40,155 nt of DNA, taken from assembly GCA_029266455.1 (NCBI GenBank), contig JAQSWV010000025.1, positions 1 to 40,155 of the forward strand. The letters are read 5' to 3'. This DNA is from Nocardioidaceae bacterium. Lineage in GTDB: Bacteria > Actinomycetota > Actinomycetes > Propionibacteriales > Nocardioidaceae. Within the stretch, counting starts at the first letter, position 1, and every line of letters starts with the position of its first letter. Shown piece after piece: positions 15,279 through 23,940 of the stretch. Both the position numbers and the translations under genes were made by a program. Under the pieces are notes generated by a model. It did no database searches. It worked only from the letters and a program-made list of their open reading frames with translations, and was not told the DNA's origin.

Positions 15279-16583
15279 GTGACCGCGTCGCCTGCCGCCG
15301 AACCGGTGCGCCGTCGGGTGGCAGTGGTGGGTGCCGGCGTGTCCGGGCTGACGGCCGCATACCTGCTCCGACGGACCCACGACGTCACGCTCTTCGAGGC
15401 GGACGACCGGCTCGGCGGGCACGCGCACACTCACGCCGTGACCGCAAGCGACGGCCGTCGGTTCGCCGTCGACACCGGGTTCATCGTGCACAACGACCGC
15501 ACCTACCCGATGCTGCGCCGTCTGTTCGGTGCCCTGGGCGTCGAGGTACGGGCCACCGAGATGTCGATGAGCATCCGCTGCGACGGGTGCGGGCTCGAGT
15601 ATGCAGGTGGCCGCGGCATGGCGGGGATCCTCGCCCAGCCGCGCCGGCTCGCCGACCCGCGGTTCTGGCGGCTGCTCCTCGACGTGCGCCGCTTCCAGAA
15701 GCTGGCGGTCGGGTTCCTGGCGGCAGCAGAGGGGCCGACCGAGACCACGTACGGCGACTTCCTCGCCGCGCACGGGTTCGGCGACTACTTCGTCCGGCAC
15801 TACGCGGTCCCGGTGGTCTCGTGCGTGTGGTCGTCCGGGCACGACGTGGCGCTCGACTACCCCGCCCGCTACCTGTTCCGCTTTCTCGACCACCACGGCT
15901 TCCTGAGCCTGGGCGACGCCCCGCAGTGGTACACGGTCGTGGGCGGCTCACAGAGCTACGTACGCGCGCTGGCAGCCCGGCTGGACGACGTGCGCCAAGG
16001 ACTCAGCGTGCGAGCGGTGACCCGCAAACCCGACCACATCGAGCTCCAGGACAGCGCCGGGCAGGCACACGTGGTCGACCAGGTGGTCCTGGCCACGCAC
16101 GCGGACGACGCCCTGGGTCTCCTCACCGATCCCAGCGATGAGGAGCGAGAGGTGCTGGGCGCCTTCACGTACTCGCGCAACACGGTCGCACTGCACACGG
16201 ACGCCACTGTGCTGCCACGGGCGAAGCGGGCCCGTTCGGCCTGGAACTACCGGCTCGACGAGTGCGCCGAACGGCGGTCGGCGACCCGCGTGAGCTACTG
16301 GATGAACAGGCTGCAGGGCTATGACGACGCGGCAGACGCCTTCGTGGTGACGCTCAACGACGACGACGAGATCGATGCCGGCCGGGTGCTGGCACGGGCC
16401 ACGTACACGCATCCCATCTACACCGTCGCGTCGGTGGCAGCCCAGCGCCGGCTGGCCTCGCTCGGGGACGACCGCACCGTGTTCGCCGGGGCACACCACG
16501 GCTGGGGTTTCCACGAGGACGGCTGCCGATCCGGTGTCGACGCCGCCACCCGGCTCGGCGCGGATCCGGAGCAGGCATGGTGA
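15279..16583 (+). CDS. FAD-dependent amine-oxidase-type oxidoreductase of the cfa operon
   Basis: A 434-residue flavoprotein of the phytoene-desaturase/amine-oxidase superfamily. The FAD-binding Rossmann motif VAVVGAGVSGLTAAYLLRR is near the N-terminus, followed by FEADDRLGGHAHTH and VDTGFIVHNDRTYP, and the C-terminal FAD motif FAGAHHGWGFHEDG. It is first in a tightly overlapped operon with DUF1365 and a cyclopropane-fatty-acid-synthase-like methyltransferase, a combination widespread in bacteria and inferred to make or modify an unusual fatty acid or membrane lipid. GTG 15279 is preferred over GTG 15270 because GGAAGG lies 8 bases upstream of it. Its stop overlaps the next ATG (ATGGTGA). Confidence 0.9.
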   Translation: MTASPAAEPVRRRVAVVGAGVSGLTAAYLLRRTHDVTLFEADDRLGGHAHTHAVTASDGRRFAVDTGFIVHNDRTYPMLRRLFGALGVEVRATEMSMSIRCDGCGLEYAGGRGMAGILAQPRRLADPRFWRLLLDVRRFQKLAVGFLAAAEGPTETTYGDFLAAHGFGDYFVRHYAVPVVSCVWSSGHDVALDYPARYLFRFLDHHGFLSLGDAPQWYTVVGGSQSYVRALAARLDDVRQGLSVRAVTRKPDHIELQDSAGQAHVVDQVVLATHADDALGLLTDPSDEEREVLGAFTYSRNTVALHTDATVLPRAKRARSAWNYRLDECAERRSATRVSYWMNRLQGYDDAADAFVVTLNDDDEIDAGRVLARATYTHPIYTVASVAAQRRLASLGDDRTVFAGAHHGWGFHEDGCRSGVDAATRLGADPEQAW

Positions 16584-17320
16584 CCGGGCTCCCGGAGCTC
16601 CCCGCCGTGGTCGAGGGGGTCGTCCGCCACGACCGGGTCGCGCCGCTGCGGCACGGGTTCCGGTACCGCGTCTACCAGTGGCTCGTCGACGTCGACGACA
16701 TGCCGATGCTGCCGGGTTGGCTACGACCGTTCGCCCGCTTCCGGGCGGCCGACCATCTCGGTGACCCCGACCGGAGCATCCGCGCGAACGTGGAGCGGTT
16801 CTGCGGTGAGCGGGGCGTCGACGTGCGCGGCGGCCGCATCGTCATGCTGGCGAACGCCCGGGTGCTGGGGCACGTCTTCGACCCGCTCAGCGTCTTCTGG
16901 TGCCTGGAGGCCGACGGCACGGTGCGCTGTGTGGTGGCCGAGGTGCACAACACGTACGGAGAGCGGCATGCCTACCTGCTCGACGTCGATGCGACCGGCC
17001 GCGCCAGCACGGACAAGGCGTTCTACGTCTCGCCGTTCCTTGCCGTCGACGGGCGCTACGACCTGCGCCTCGAGATGGGGCAGGACAGCGTCGCCACTGC
17101 GGTCCGGCTGCGCCAGGGCGGCGCCGTGGTGTTCACGGCCAGCTTCCGGGGCAGCCCTGCCCCCGCTACGACGAGACGACTGGTGTCGGTGCTCATCCGG
17201 CTCCCGTTCATGACCCAGCGGGTGAGCTTCCTGATCCGCCTGCAGGGGCTGCGGCTCTGGAGCCGGCGCCTGCCGGTCCTGCCGCGCACACCGCACCAGC
17301 ACCAAGAAGGAGTCCGATGA
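16577..17320 (+). CDS. DUF1365 family protein of the cfa operon
   Basis: A 247-residue protein with DUF1365 landmarks in order: VVEGVVRHDRVAPLRHGFRY, YQWLVDVDDMP, FDPLSVFWCLEADG, VVAEVHNTYGERHAYLLD, KAFYVSPFLAVDGRY and the C-terminal RLPFMTQRVSFLIRLQGLRLW. Its biochemical role is unknown. It is almost always found between an FAD oxidoreductase and a CFA-synthase-like methyltransferase, as here, and may act on the lipid product. It overlaps both neighbours (7 and 4 bases), so the three products are probably made in fixed ratio. Confidence 0.92.
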   Translation: MVTGLPELPAVVEGVVRHDRVAPLRHGFRYRVYQWLVDVDDMPMLPGWLRPFARFRAADHLGDPDRSIRANVERFCGERGVDVRGGRIVMLANARVLGHVFDPLSVFWCLEADGTVRCVVAEVHNTYGERHAYLLDVDATGRASTDKAFYVSPFLAVDGRYDLRLEMGQDSVATAVRLRQGGAVVFTASFRGSPAPATTRRLVSVLIRLPFMTQRVSFLIRLQGLRLWSRRLPVLPRTPHQHQEGVR

Positions 17321-18606
17321 CCATCGAGATGCATCGCCCACAGGTCGCCGTCCCCCCGGCGACACTGCCCCGCGAGGACGAGTGGCCGGGACTGGCTCGC
17401 GCCCCCCGACTGCCCGTGCACGCGACGGTGGCGCGGGCGGTCGTGGCGCGGGCGATGCGCCGCCTGCCGGTACGCATGGTCTTCCCCGACGGGTCGTCCT
17501 GGGGTGCGGGCGGGCCCGACTCCCCCATGATGGCCATGGTCCGGCCCGCTGCGGTCTTCGCCCGGCTCGGCGGCGACCTGCGCATCGGGTTCGGCGAGGC
17601 GTACATGTGTGGAGACTGGACGACCGGGCCCGAGACGGACCTCGCCGATCTCCTCACCCCCTTCGCGGAGCGGCTCACCCGGCTCGTGCCCCAGCCACTG
17701 CAGAGGCTGCGCGGGCTCGTCGACCGGCGCCTGCCGGCACACGAGGAGAACACCGTGTCGGGTGCCCGCAACAACATCGCGAGGCACTACGACCTCTCCA
17801 ACGACCTGTTCGCGCACTTCCTCGACCCCACCATGACCTACTCGTCGGCGTGGTTCCCCGACGCCATCTCGGGTCCGGGCGACCTGGACCTGGAGCGCGC
17901 ACAGCTACGGAAGATGGACGGCGTGCTGGATCAGGCCCGCGTGGGCACGGGGACCCGGCTGCTCGAGATCGGCACCGGCTGGGGCGCCCTCGCCGTACGG
18001 GCCGCACAGCGCGGAGCCGAGGTCACGAGCATCACGCTGTCGGCCGAGCAGCGCAGTCTGGCCCAGGAGCGGATCGCCGAGGCCGGGGTCTCCGACCGGG
18101 TGGAGGTGCGGCTGCAGGACTACCGGGAGGTGGCCGGCAGCTACGACTCCATCGTCAGCGTGGAGATGGTCGAAGCGGTCGGCGAGCAGTACTGGCCGAC
18201 CTACTTCGCCACCCTCGACCGGCTGCTGGCGCCTGGCGGGCGGGTCGGCCTGCAGGCCATCACGATGTCGCACGACCGCATGCTGGCCACCCGGCGCTCG
18301 TACGGTTGGATCCACAAGTACATCTTCCCGGGCGGGCTGATCCCGTCACTGGAGGCCATCGACGCCACGCTCGACCAGCACACCGGGCTCCGGGTGCTCG
18401 AGCGGCGCGAGCTCGGCTGGCACTACGCCCTGACGCTGCACCAGTGGCGGCAGCGGTTCGCGGCGGCCTGGCCGGAGATCGCCCTGCACGGGTTCGACGC
18501 CACCTTCCGCAGGATGTGGGAGTTCTACCTCGCCTACTGCGAGGCGGGCTTCCGCACCGGCTACCTGGGGGTGAGCCAGCTGTCGCTGGGTCGCCCCCCG
18601 GCCTAG
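17317..18606 (+). CDS. Cyclopropane-fatty-acyl-phospholipid synthase family methyltransferase
   Basis: A 429-residue SAM-dependent methyltransferase of the CFA synthase family, which transfers a methylene or methyl group to double bonds of membrane phospholipid acyl chains. An N-terminal lipid-binding region (about 1-140) is followed by HYDLSNDLFAHFLDPTMTYS, the SAM-binding EIGTGWGALAVRAAQRGAEV, EMVEAVGEQYWPTYF, WIHKYIFPGG and the C-terminal FYLAYCEAGFRTGYLG with the conserved cysteine. ATG 17317 overlaps the DUF1365 stop as ATGA. It is the last gene of the operon, converging on the CarH-like regulator 49 bases away. Exact product (cyclopropane or methyl-branched) cannot be told. Confidence 0.93.
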   Translation: MTIEMHRPQVAVPPATLPREDEWPGLARAPRLPVHATVARAVVARAMRRLPVRMVFPDGSSWGAGGPDSPMMAMVRPAAVFARLGGDLRIGFGEAYMCGDWTTGPETDLADLLTPFAERLTRLVPQPLQRLRGLVDRRLPAHEENTVSGARNNIARHYDLSNDLFAHFLDPTMTYSSAWFPDAISGPGDLDLERAQLRKMDGVLDQARVGTGTRLLEIGTGWGALAVRAAQRGAEVTSITLSAEQRSLAQERIAEAGVSDRVEVRLQDYREVAGSYDSIVSVEMVEAVGEQYWPTYFATLDRLLAPGGRVGLQAITMSHDRMLATRRSYGWIHKYIFPGGLIPSLEAIDATLDQHTGLRVLERRELGWHYALTLHQWRQRFAAAWPEIALHGFDATFRRMWEFYLAYCEAGFRTGYLGVSQLSLGRPPA

Positions 18607-18655
18607 CCCAGTACACCCGCCAGGTCGCGCGGTGCTTGCAACACTGGGTCGACCG

Positions 18656-19732
18656 TCAGCCGACCATGGTGGTGATGCACTGCGCGGCCCCGGAGAGGTC
18701 GGTCACCCGCACCACCCGGCCCGGCGCGGCGGGCTGCAGCTGCAGCCGGTCCCACCCCGGGCCGCCGAGCACCAAGGCGGGCACGGCGGCGCGGCCGGCG
18801 GTCGGCAGCCGGGGTACGAGCCCGGTGGCCGGCAGGCTCGACCACAAGAAGACGACGCGAGGGGAGGTCCGCTCGATCGCCGCTATCAGCGCGGGGGTCG
18901 GCGTCCGGGCCGACAGCACCCGGAGGGAGACGCGATGCTCGGTCAGCACGGCCGCGAGAGCGAAGATGGCCAGCGCGTGCTGCTCGTCGGCAGCGCTGGC
19001 GAGCAGCACGGGCGCAGTGACCGGGCGACGACCCTGACCGGCCCGGATCCGGTATCGCAGCTCGGTCTGCACGCACTCGCTCACCAAGTGCTCGCACTCG
19101 ATGCCGATGTCACCCCGTGCCCACTCGTCGCCGACGGCGACCAGCAGCGGCGCCACGACGTCGGACCAACCACCCACCAGACCGCGTCGGTCGAACGTCT
19201 GGCTGAGCATCTTCCCGAGCGTCGCGGAGTCGAGGTCGCGAACCGCACGCAGCATGGCGGCGATCGTCATCGACACGCCGCGACCAGTCACCGTCGTGTG
19301 GGGGAAGGCGCGCGGGCCCCGGGCCAGCACCGCAGTGGAATCGTGCACGGATCGCTGAGACACCTGCGCGGCCTGCGCGGGGGGCACCCCTTCGGCGATG
19401 AGCTGGCTCATCCGGGCCACCCGGGCCACGTCGAGCTCGGAGTAGCGCCGGTGACCGCCTTCGGTGCGGATGCTGGGTCCCATGCCGTAACGGCGGTCCC
19501 AGGTACGCAGCGTCGGCGTCGCGATGCCGAGCCGCTGGGACACCGCCCCGACGCCCCACAGCACCGACGGGTTCCCGTCCACGTCCGGGTCAGGCTCCGC
19601 CGTCGGGACCGCCGCGATATCGGACTGCGAGCTCGCGGTCGGGTCGCCGCCGGGCGGGTTGCCGCCGGCCGCCGACCGACCACTCCCCTGAGGATCAGGG
19701 TCGTCAGCTCGGCCCTTGTCCCGGCGCTGCAT
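18656..19732 (-). CDS. MerR-family regulator with CarH/LitR-type B12-binding domain
   Basis: A 358-residue protein: disordered N-terminus (1-55), MerR DNA-binding domain about 58-125 (GVGAVSQRLGIATPTLRTWD, RRYGMGPSIR, GGHRRYSELDVAR), and a C-terminal B12-binding module about 160-345. The module shows the CarH-type helical-bundle signature W-x9-EH (Trp204, Glu214-His215) and a candidate lower-ligand His252 in AADEQHALAIFALA, 48 residues on (46 in Thermus CarH as I recall). In CarH, adenosylcobalamin drives tetramer repression in the dark and light breaks it. The residue after Trp204 is Ala rather than the His that ligates cobalt after illumination in Thermus CarH. The position opposite the cfa-type operon makes that operon a likely target. 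Confidence 0.85.
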   Translation of the reverse strand: MQRRDKGRADDPDPQGSGRSAAGGNPPGGDPTASSQSDIAAVPTAEPDPDVDGNPSVLWGVGAVSQRLGIATPTLRTWDRRYGMGPSIRTEGGHRRYSELDVARVARMSQLIAEGVPPAQAAQVSQRSVHDSTAVLARGPRAFPHTTVTGRGVSMTIAAMLRAVRDLDSATLGKMLSQTFDRRGLVGGWSDVVAPLLVAVGDEWARGDIGIECEHLVSECVQTELRYRIRAGQGRRPVTAPVLLASAADEQHALAIFALAAVLTEHRVSLRVLSARTPTPALIAAIERTSPRVVFLWSSLPATGLVPRLPTAGRAAVPALVLGGPGWDRLQLQPAAPGRVVRVTDLSGAAQCITTMVG

Positions 19733-19874
19733 GGGTTCCAGTCTCAGCCCGTCTGTGGAAATCGGCCACCCGGCCGCCGATGTGGGAGAAATTGTCCACT
19801 CGGGGCCTTGTCACAGTGAATAAGTCCTGAGTAGGTTACTGACAGGTTCGCAGCGTCGAGGACAGGGATGACAC

Positions 19875-20162
19875 ATGGCCAACATCGCGCGGCTCCCGAT
19901 GCCGTTGCTGGACGTGTACGACTGGCAGTTCGAGGGTGCCTGCCGCGAGGCCGACCCCGCACTGTTCTTCTCTCCCGAGTCCGAACGCGGCCCCCGCCGC
20001 CGGGCCCGCGAGAACGCCGCGAAGCTGTACTGCCAGCGCTGCCCGGTGGTCGACCAGTGTCTGCAGCACGCGCTGCGGGTGAAGGAGCCCTACGGCGTCT
20101 GGGGCGGCCTCACCCCGTCCGAGCGGGGGGCCAACGAGGTGACGCAGTCCGTCGCCTCCTGA
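19875..20162 (+). CDS. whiB3: WhiB-family Fe-S regulator, WhiB3/WhiD-like
   Basis: A 95-residue actinobacterial WhiB protein binding a redox-sensitive [4Fe-4S] cluster and partnering with the principal sigma factor. The four cluster cysteines are Cys23 (GACREADPALFF), Cys53, Cys56 and Cys62 (LYCQRCPVVDQC), and the beta-turn GVWGG is at 74-78. The WQFEGACR opening, SERGPRRRAREN stretch and EPYGVWGGL match WhiB3/WhiD more than WhiB1 or WhiB2. There is no basic C-terminal AT-hook-like tail beyond ERGANEV, so DNA contact may be weak. ATG 19875 has a short GAGGA or AGGGA site upstream. It converges on glnE with only about 10 bases between stops. Confidence 0.93.
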   Translation: MANIARLPMPLLDVYDWQFEGACREADPALFFSPESERGPRRRARENAAKLYCQRCPVVDQCLQHALRVKEPYGVWGGLTPSERGANEVTQSVAS

Positions 20163-20171
20163 TCCCACCTC

Positions 20172-23111
20172 TCACTGCCAGAACACCCGGTCGACGACCG
20201 CGCGTGCCCGCCGGGCGGTACGACGCCACTCGTCGTCCACCGCCTCGAAGCCCTCGGGCCCGCGGCCGAGCAGATATGCCACCCCCGCACGGTTCCGGGG
20301 ATTGTGCGGCAGCGAGTCGGCCGGCCTGCCCCGTACGAGCATCATCACGTTGCGCAGCCGCTGTGCGAGGCGCCAGGCCGCCGACAGCTCGTCGGCGTCC
20401 GGGCGGCTGAGCAGCTCCGCATCCACGGCCGCCTGGAGCGCCGGAAGGGTGGCGGTGGTGCGCAAGCCCTCCACCCGGGCGGCGTGCCGCAGCTGCAGCA
20501 GCTGCACCGTCCACTCGACGTCGGCCAGTCCGCCGGGGCCGAGCTTGACGTGCGTGGACGGGTCGGCGCCCCGGGGCAGACGCTCAGCGTCGACGCGAGC
20601 CTTGATGCGCCGGATCTCGGTCTCGGCAGCCGTGTCCAGCCCGCCGGCGCGCCAGCGGAGCGGGTCGATCATCGCGGTGAACGCCTGGCAGAGCTCGGCG
20701 TCCCCGACCACTGCTTCGGCACGCAGCAGCGCCTGCGACTCCCACGGCTGCGACCAGCGTTCGTAGTAGGCGGCATACGACGGCAGGCTGCGCACGAGCG
20801 GGCCCTGCTTGCCCTCGGGCCGGAGCCCGGCGTCGACGTCGAGTGGCGGCGCGTCGCCGGGCAGCGCCAGCATGCGACGCATCTCCTGCGCCACCGCGTG
20901 TGCTGCCTCCGCCGACTTCTGCTCCGAGGCGCCGGGCACCGGCAGGTACACGAACATCACGTCGGCATCGCTGGCGTAGCCGACCTCGTGTCCGCCCAGA
21001 CGCCCCATGCTGACCACCGCCATGCGGACCGGGTCCTGCTGCCGCTCTTCGGCCACGGCCTTGGACGCCACCGCGAGCGCTCCACTCAGCGTCGCGAGCG
21101 TCACGTCGGTCAACGCGTCCCCGACGGTCTCGACATCCATGAGCCCCAGCACGTCGGCCACCGCGATCCGGCACAGCTCGCGGCGCCGCATGGCGCGGAC
21201 GGCAGCGATGGCTGCGACCGGGTCGGAGTGCCTGCGGGCCGCGGCGGTCATCTCCCGGAGCAGTACCGCCCGCTCCCGTGGCTCCAATTCGGAGCCGCCG
21301 CGCAGCATCATCACCGACTCGGGAGCCCCCAGCAGCAGATCGGCGGCGAAGCGGCTGCTGGTCAGCACCTGGGCCAGCTGCTGGGCCGCTGCCCCCTCGT
21401 CCCGCAGCTGGCGCAGGTACCAGTGCGTGGAGCCGAGCCGGTCCGAGACCTTGCGGAAGGCAAGCAGTGCCGCATCGGGATCGGGACCGTCGGCGAACCA
21501 GCCGAGCATCGCCGGCAGCAGCTGGCGTTGGATGGCGGCGCGCCGGGTGAGCCCGCTGGTCAGCGCCTCGAGGTGAGCCAGTGCGCTGCGGGGGTCGGCG
21601 TACCCCAGCGCGGTGAGGCGGGCGCGGGCGTTGCTGGGACTGAGCCGCAGTCCCTCGTGCGGCAGCCGCGCCACCGCGTCCAGCAGCGGACGGTAGAAGA
21701 GCTTCTCGTGCAGCCGGCGCACCTCTCGCGTGCACAGCCGCCACTCCTCCTCGAAACCGGCGATCGGGTCGGACAGGTGGCCGAGCGCCCGCCCGAGCCG
21801 TCGCCTGGTCTCGTCGTCGTCCGGCAGGACCTGCGTACGGCGCAGCGACCACAGCTGGAGCAGGTGCTCCACCGTGCGGAGGAACTCGTACGCGCGGGCC
21901 AACGCCGCACCGTCGTCACGACCGACGTAGCCACCGGTGGTCAGCGCGCGAAGGGCGCTCAGCGTGCTGCGCCGGCGCAGGTCCTCGTCACCACGGCCGT
22001 GCACGAGCTGGAGCAGCTGAACGGCGAACTCGACGTCTCGGAGTCCACCGCGACCGAGCTTGAGTGCTGCTTCGGCCTGCCCGGCAGGGATGTGGTGCAC
22101 GACCTTGCGCCGCATGGCCTGCACCTCGGCGACGAACCCGGGCTGCTCGGCCGCCCGCCAGACCAGTGACGAGACCGTGTCGAGGTAGGCGGCGCCGAGG
22201 GCCGGGTCGCCGGCAGCCGGGCGCGCCTTCAGCAGGGCCTGGAACTCCCACGGCCTCGCCCACCGGTCGTAGTAGCCGCGGTGCCCGGCCAGCGTGCGGC
22301 TCAGCGGCCCGGACCTGCCCTCCGGGCGCAGGGCGGCGTCCACCGGCCAGATGGAACCCGCCCCGGTGTGCTCGGAGCAGACCTTGATGACGCGGGCCGC
22401 GAGCCGCGCGGCCGCTCTGGCGGCTGCGTCGTCACCGGTTCCCTCGGCCGCCTCGTGCACGAAGATCACGTCGACGTCGCTGACGTAGTTCAGCTCGCAG
22501 GCGCCGCTCTTGCCCATGGCGATCACTGCCAGTCGGCAACGGGCCGCCTCCTCGGGGAGCTGGGCCGCTGCCACCTCCAAGGCCCCGGCGAGGGTCGCGT
22601 CGGCGAGCTCGGACAGGTCTGCGGTGACCGTCTCGTACGTGCTGGCCCTCGAGAGGTCACGGGCGGCGATGGCCAGCAGCCGGCGTCGGTAGGCCACCCG
22701 CAGTGCGTCCGCCGCAGCGGGGCCCTGGGCCGTCTCCGCGTCGAGCAGGGCTGCTCCGGGCCGGTCGAGGGACGCCCCTGACCGCAGGTCGACCCAGTAC
22801 TCGGGATGGGCTCGCAGGTAGTCGGCCAGGGCGGGGCTGGCTCCGCACACCGCGCTCAGGCGTACGCGCAGTCCCTCGTCGTCGGCGGCAGCACGCAGCA
22901 GCGCGGCTCCGTCCGCCGCCGCCTCGACGATCCGGACCGCTCCGGCGAGCCCGACGTCGGGATCGGCCGCCTCCGCCAGGGCGCCGACGAGCCCCTCCAC
23001 GTCTCCGCCGACCCTGGTGAGGGCGGCCACCGCCTCCGCCGCCTGGTCGACGTCGCGAAAGCCGAGTCGGGCCAGCTGGCCGGGTCCCATCGTGGCCGGC
23101 GGCGGGCTCAC
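20172..23111 (-). CDS. glnE: Glutamine synthetase adenylyltransferase/deadenylase GlnE
   Basis: A 979-residue bifunctional nucleotidyltransferase that adenylylates glutamine synthetase when glutamine is high and removes AMP when it is low. Both catalytic halves are visible. The N-terminal deadenylase site reads MGKSGACELNYVSDVDVIFV (Asp pair near 212-214). The C-terminal adenylylation site reads MGRLGGHEVGYASDADVMFV (about 715). Each half carries the companion LRPEGRSGPLSRTL or LRPEGKQGPLVRSL and the LGRGGLRDVEF / LGPGGLADVEW motifs. GTG 23111 is chosen because it overlaps the amidotransferase stop as GTGA; a longer upstream frame is noise inside that gene. It is the last gene in the glnA2 - amidotransferase - glnE row. 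Confidence 0.96.
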   Translation of the reverse strand: MSPPPATMGPGQLARLGFRDVDQAAEAVAALTRVGGDVEGLVGALAEAADPDVGLAGAVRIVEAAADGAALLRAAADDEGLRVRLSAVCGASPALADYLRAHPEYWVDLRSGASLDRPGAALLDAETAQGPAAADALRVAYRRRLLAIAARDLSRASTYETVTADLSELADATLAGALEVAAAQLPEEAARCRLAVIAMGKSGACELNYVSDVDVIFVHEAAEGTGDDAAARAAARLAARVIKVCSEHTGAGSIWPVDAALRPEGRSGPLSRTLAGHRGYYDRWARPWEFQALLKARPAAGDPALGAAYLDTVSSLVWRAAEQPGFVAEVQAMRRKVVHHIPAGQAEAALKLGRGGLRDVEFAVQLLQLVHGRGDEDLRRRSTLSALRALTTGGYVGRDDGAALARAYEFLRTVEHLLQLWSLRRTQVLPDDDETRRRLGRALGHLSDPIAGFEEEWRLCTREVRRLHEKLFYRPLLDAVARLPHEGLRLSPSNARARLTALGYADPRSALAHLEALTSGLTRRAAIQRQLLPAMLGWFADGPDPDAALLAFRKVSDRLGSTHWYLRQLRDEGAAAQQLAQVLTSSRFAADLLLGAPESVMMLRGGSELEPRERAVLLREMTAAARRHSDPVAAIAAVRAMRRRELCRIAVADVLGLMDVETVGDALTDVTLATLSGALAVASKAVAEERQQDPVRMAVVSMGRLGGHEVGYASDADVMFVYLPVPGASEQKSAEAAHAVAQEMRRMLALPGDAPPLDVDAGLRPEGKQGPLVRSLPSYAAYYERWSQPWESQALLRAEAVVGDAELCQAFTAMIDPLRWRAGGLDTAAETEIRRIKARVDAERLPRGADPSTHVKLGPGGLADVEWTVQLLQLRHAARVEGLRTTATLPALQAAVDAELLSRPDADELSAAWRLAQRLRNVMMLVRGRPADSLPHNPRNRAGVAYLLGRGPEGFEAVDDEWRRTARRARAVVDRVFWQ

Positions 23112-23845
23112 GCCGATGTCCGGCTCGCCGCCAGCTCCGAGGCGAAGGCGTGCGCCGCCTGCCGCCAGACCACCCGAAGCCGGGGTTCCGCCGCGCCGAT
23201 CTGGTCGAGGGCAACCGGGGCGGACGGGTCGGACTGCGCCCAGGTGGCCACCAGGTCGCGTCCGACCTCGGGGTGCACCTGCAGTCCCCATGCGCGCGGG
23301 GCGAAGCGCACCGCCTGGACGACGCCGCCCGGCGTCTCGGCCAGGACCGTGCTGCCTGTCGGCAGAACGCTCACGATGTCGTTGTTCCAGTGCACGGCCG
23401 GGGTCGGCGTTCCCTCCGCCGCGGCCGCTGCCAGCCGCCCCAACAGGCGGTCGTCCGTCGCTGCCGGTGTCCAGCCCAGGTCGAACACCCCGATCTGCTG
23501 TCCCGCCGGGTTGCGGCTGACCGTGCCGCCGAGCGCGACCGCCGCCAGCTGATGGCCCAGGCAGATGCCGAGCACGCAGGTGCCGGTGTCCACTGCCTGG
23601 CGGATCAGAGCCCTGGTGGGTACGAGCCACGGGTGGTCGGCGTCGTCGTACGCGCCCATCTCGCCGCCCATCACCAGCAGGCCGTCGTACCCGGCCAGCG
23701 TGTCGGGCAGCGAGTCGCCGGCATGGCAGCGACGTACGTCGAGAGTGGTCCCGGCCTCGTCCAACCACGTACCGAACAGGGCGGGCGGGTCGTCGTCCTC
23801 GTGCTGGACCACGAGGACGCAGGGGTCGTCGGCGCCTGCACTCAT
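23108..23845 (-). CDS. Class I glutamine amidotransferase (GMP-synthase-like)
   Basis: A 245-residue class I glutamine amidotransferase domain alone, releasing ammonia from a gamma-glutamyl amide. The nucleophile elbow is GICLGHQLAA; HWNND lies in the substrate region; the catalytic His-Glu pair is in WGLQVHPE. There is no synthetase domain, so either a partner enzyme exists or it hydrolyses gamma-glutamyl compounds as PuuD-like proteins do. Its place between a GlnA2-type enzyme and glnE fits either a nitrogen role or cleavage of gamma-glutamylated amines; this is inference. The start ATG overlaps the stop of a 17-codon mini-frame (see the repeat at 23841-23940). Confidence 0.9.
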   Translation of the reverse strand: MSAGADDPCVLVVQHEDDDPPALFGTWLDEAGTTLDVRRCHAGDSLPDTLAGYDGLLVMGGEMGAYDDADHPWLVPTRALIRQAVDTGTCVLGICLGHQLAAVALGGTVSRNPAGQQIGVFDLGWTPAATDDRLLGRLAAAAAEGTPTPAVHWNNDIVSVLPTGSTVLAETPGGVVQAVRFAPRAWGLQVHPEVGRDLVATWAQSDPSAPVALDQIGAAEPRLRVVWRQAAHAFASELAASRTSA

Positions 23846-23940
23846 CGCAGTCGCCTCATCCCAGGCCCCATCGCAGGGCTCATCGCGGGTCTCATCGCAG
23901 CGGCCTCATCCCAGGCCGCATCACAGCGGGGCTCACAGCA
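23841..23940 (-). repeat. Two 50-bp imperfect tandem units carrying ATGA-linked mini-frames
   Basis: Unit one is 23841-23890 and unit two is 23891-23940; their first 30 bases differ at about three positions. On the minus strand the stretch between the glnA2 stop and the amidotransferase start reads as two mini-frames. The first starts at ATG 23921 (MRPGMRPLR, stop 23894-23892). It overlaps as ATGA with the second, ATG 23895 (MRPAMSPAMGPGMRRLR, stop 23844-23842), which overlaps as ATGA with the amidotransferase ATG at 23845. Duplication of a start-stop junction would explain the pattern. Translation of the mini-frames is not shown. Confidence 0.7.

Noticed and set aside
18607-18648. CCCAGT...ACTGGG inverted repeat between the CFA-type gene and the CarH-like gene
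   Set aside because: Arms of only 6 bp with 30 bases between them; too weak to call a terminator.
20172-23768. Long glnE frame extending upstream to 23768
   Set aside because: The upstream 219 codons lie within the amidotransferase gene in another frame; the GTGA overlap at 23111 and the start of family-like sequence mark the true start.
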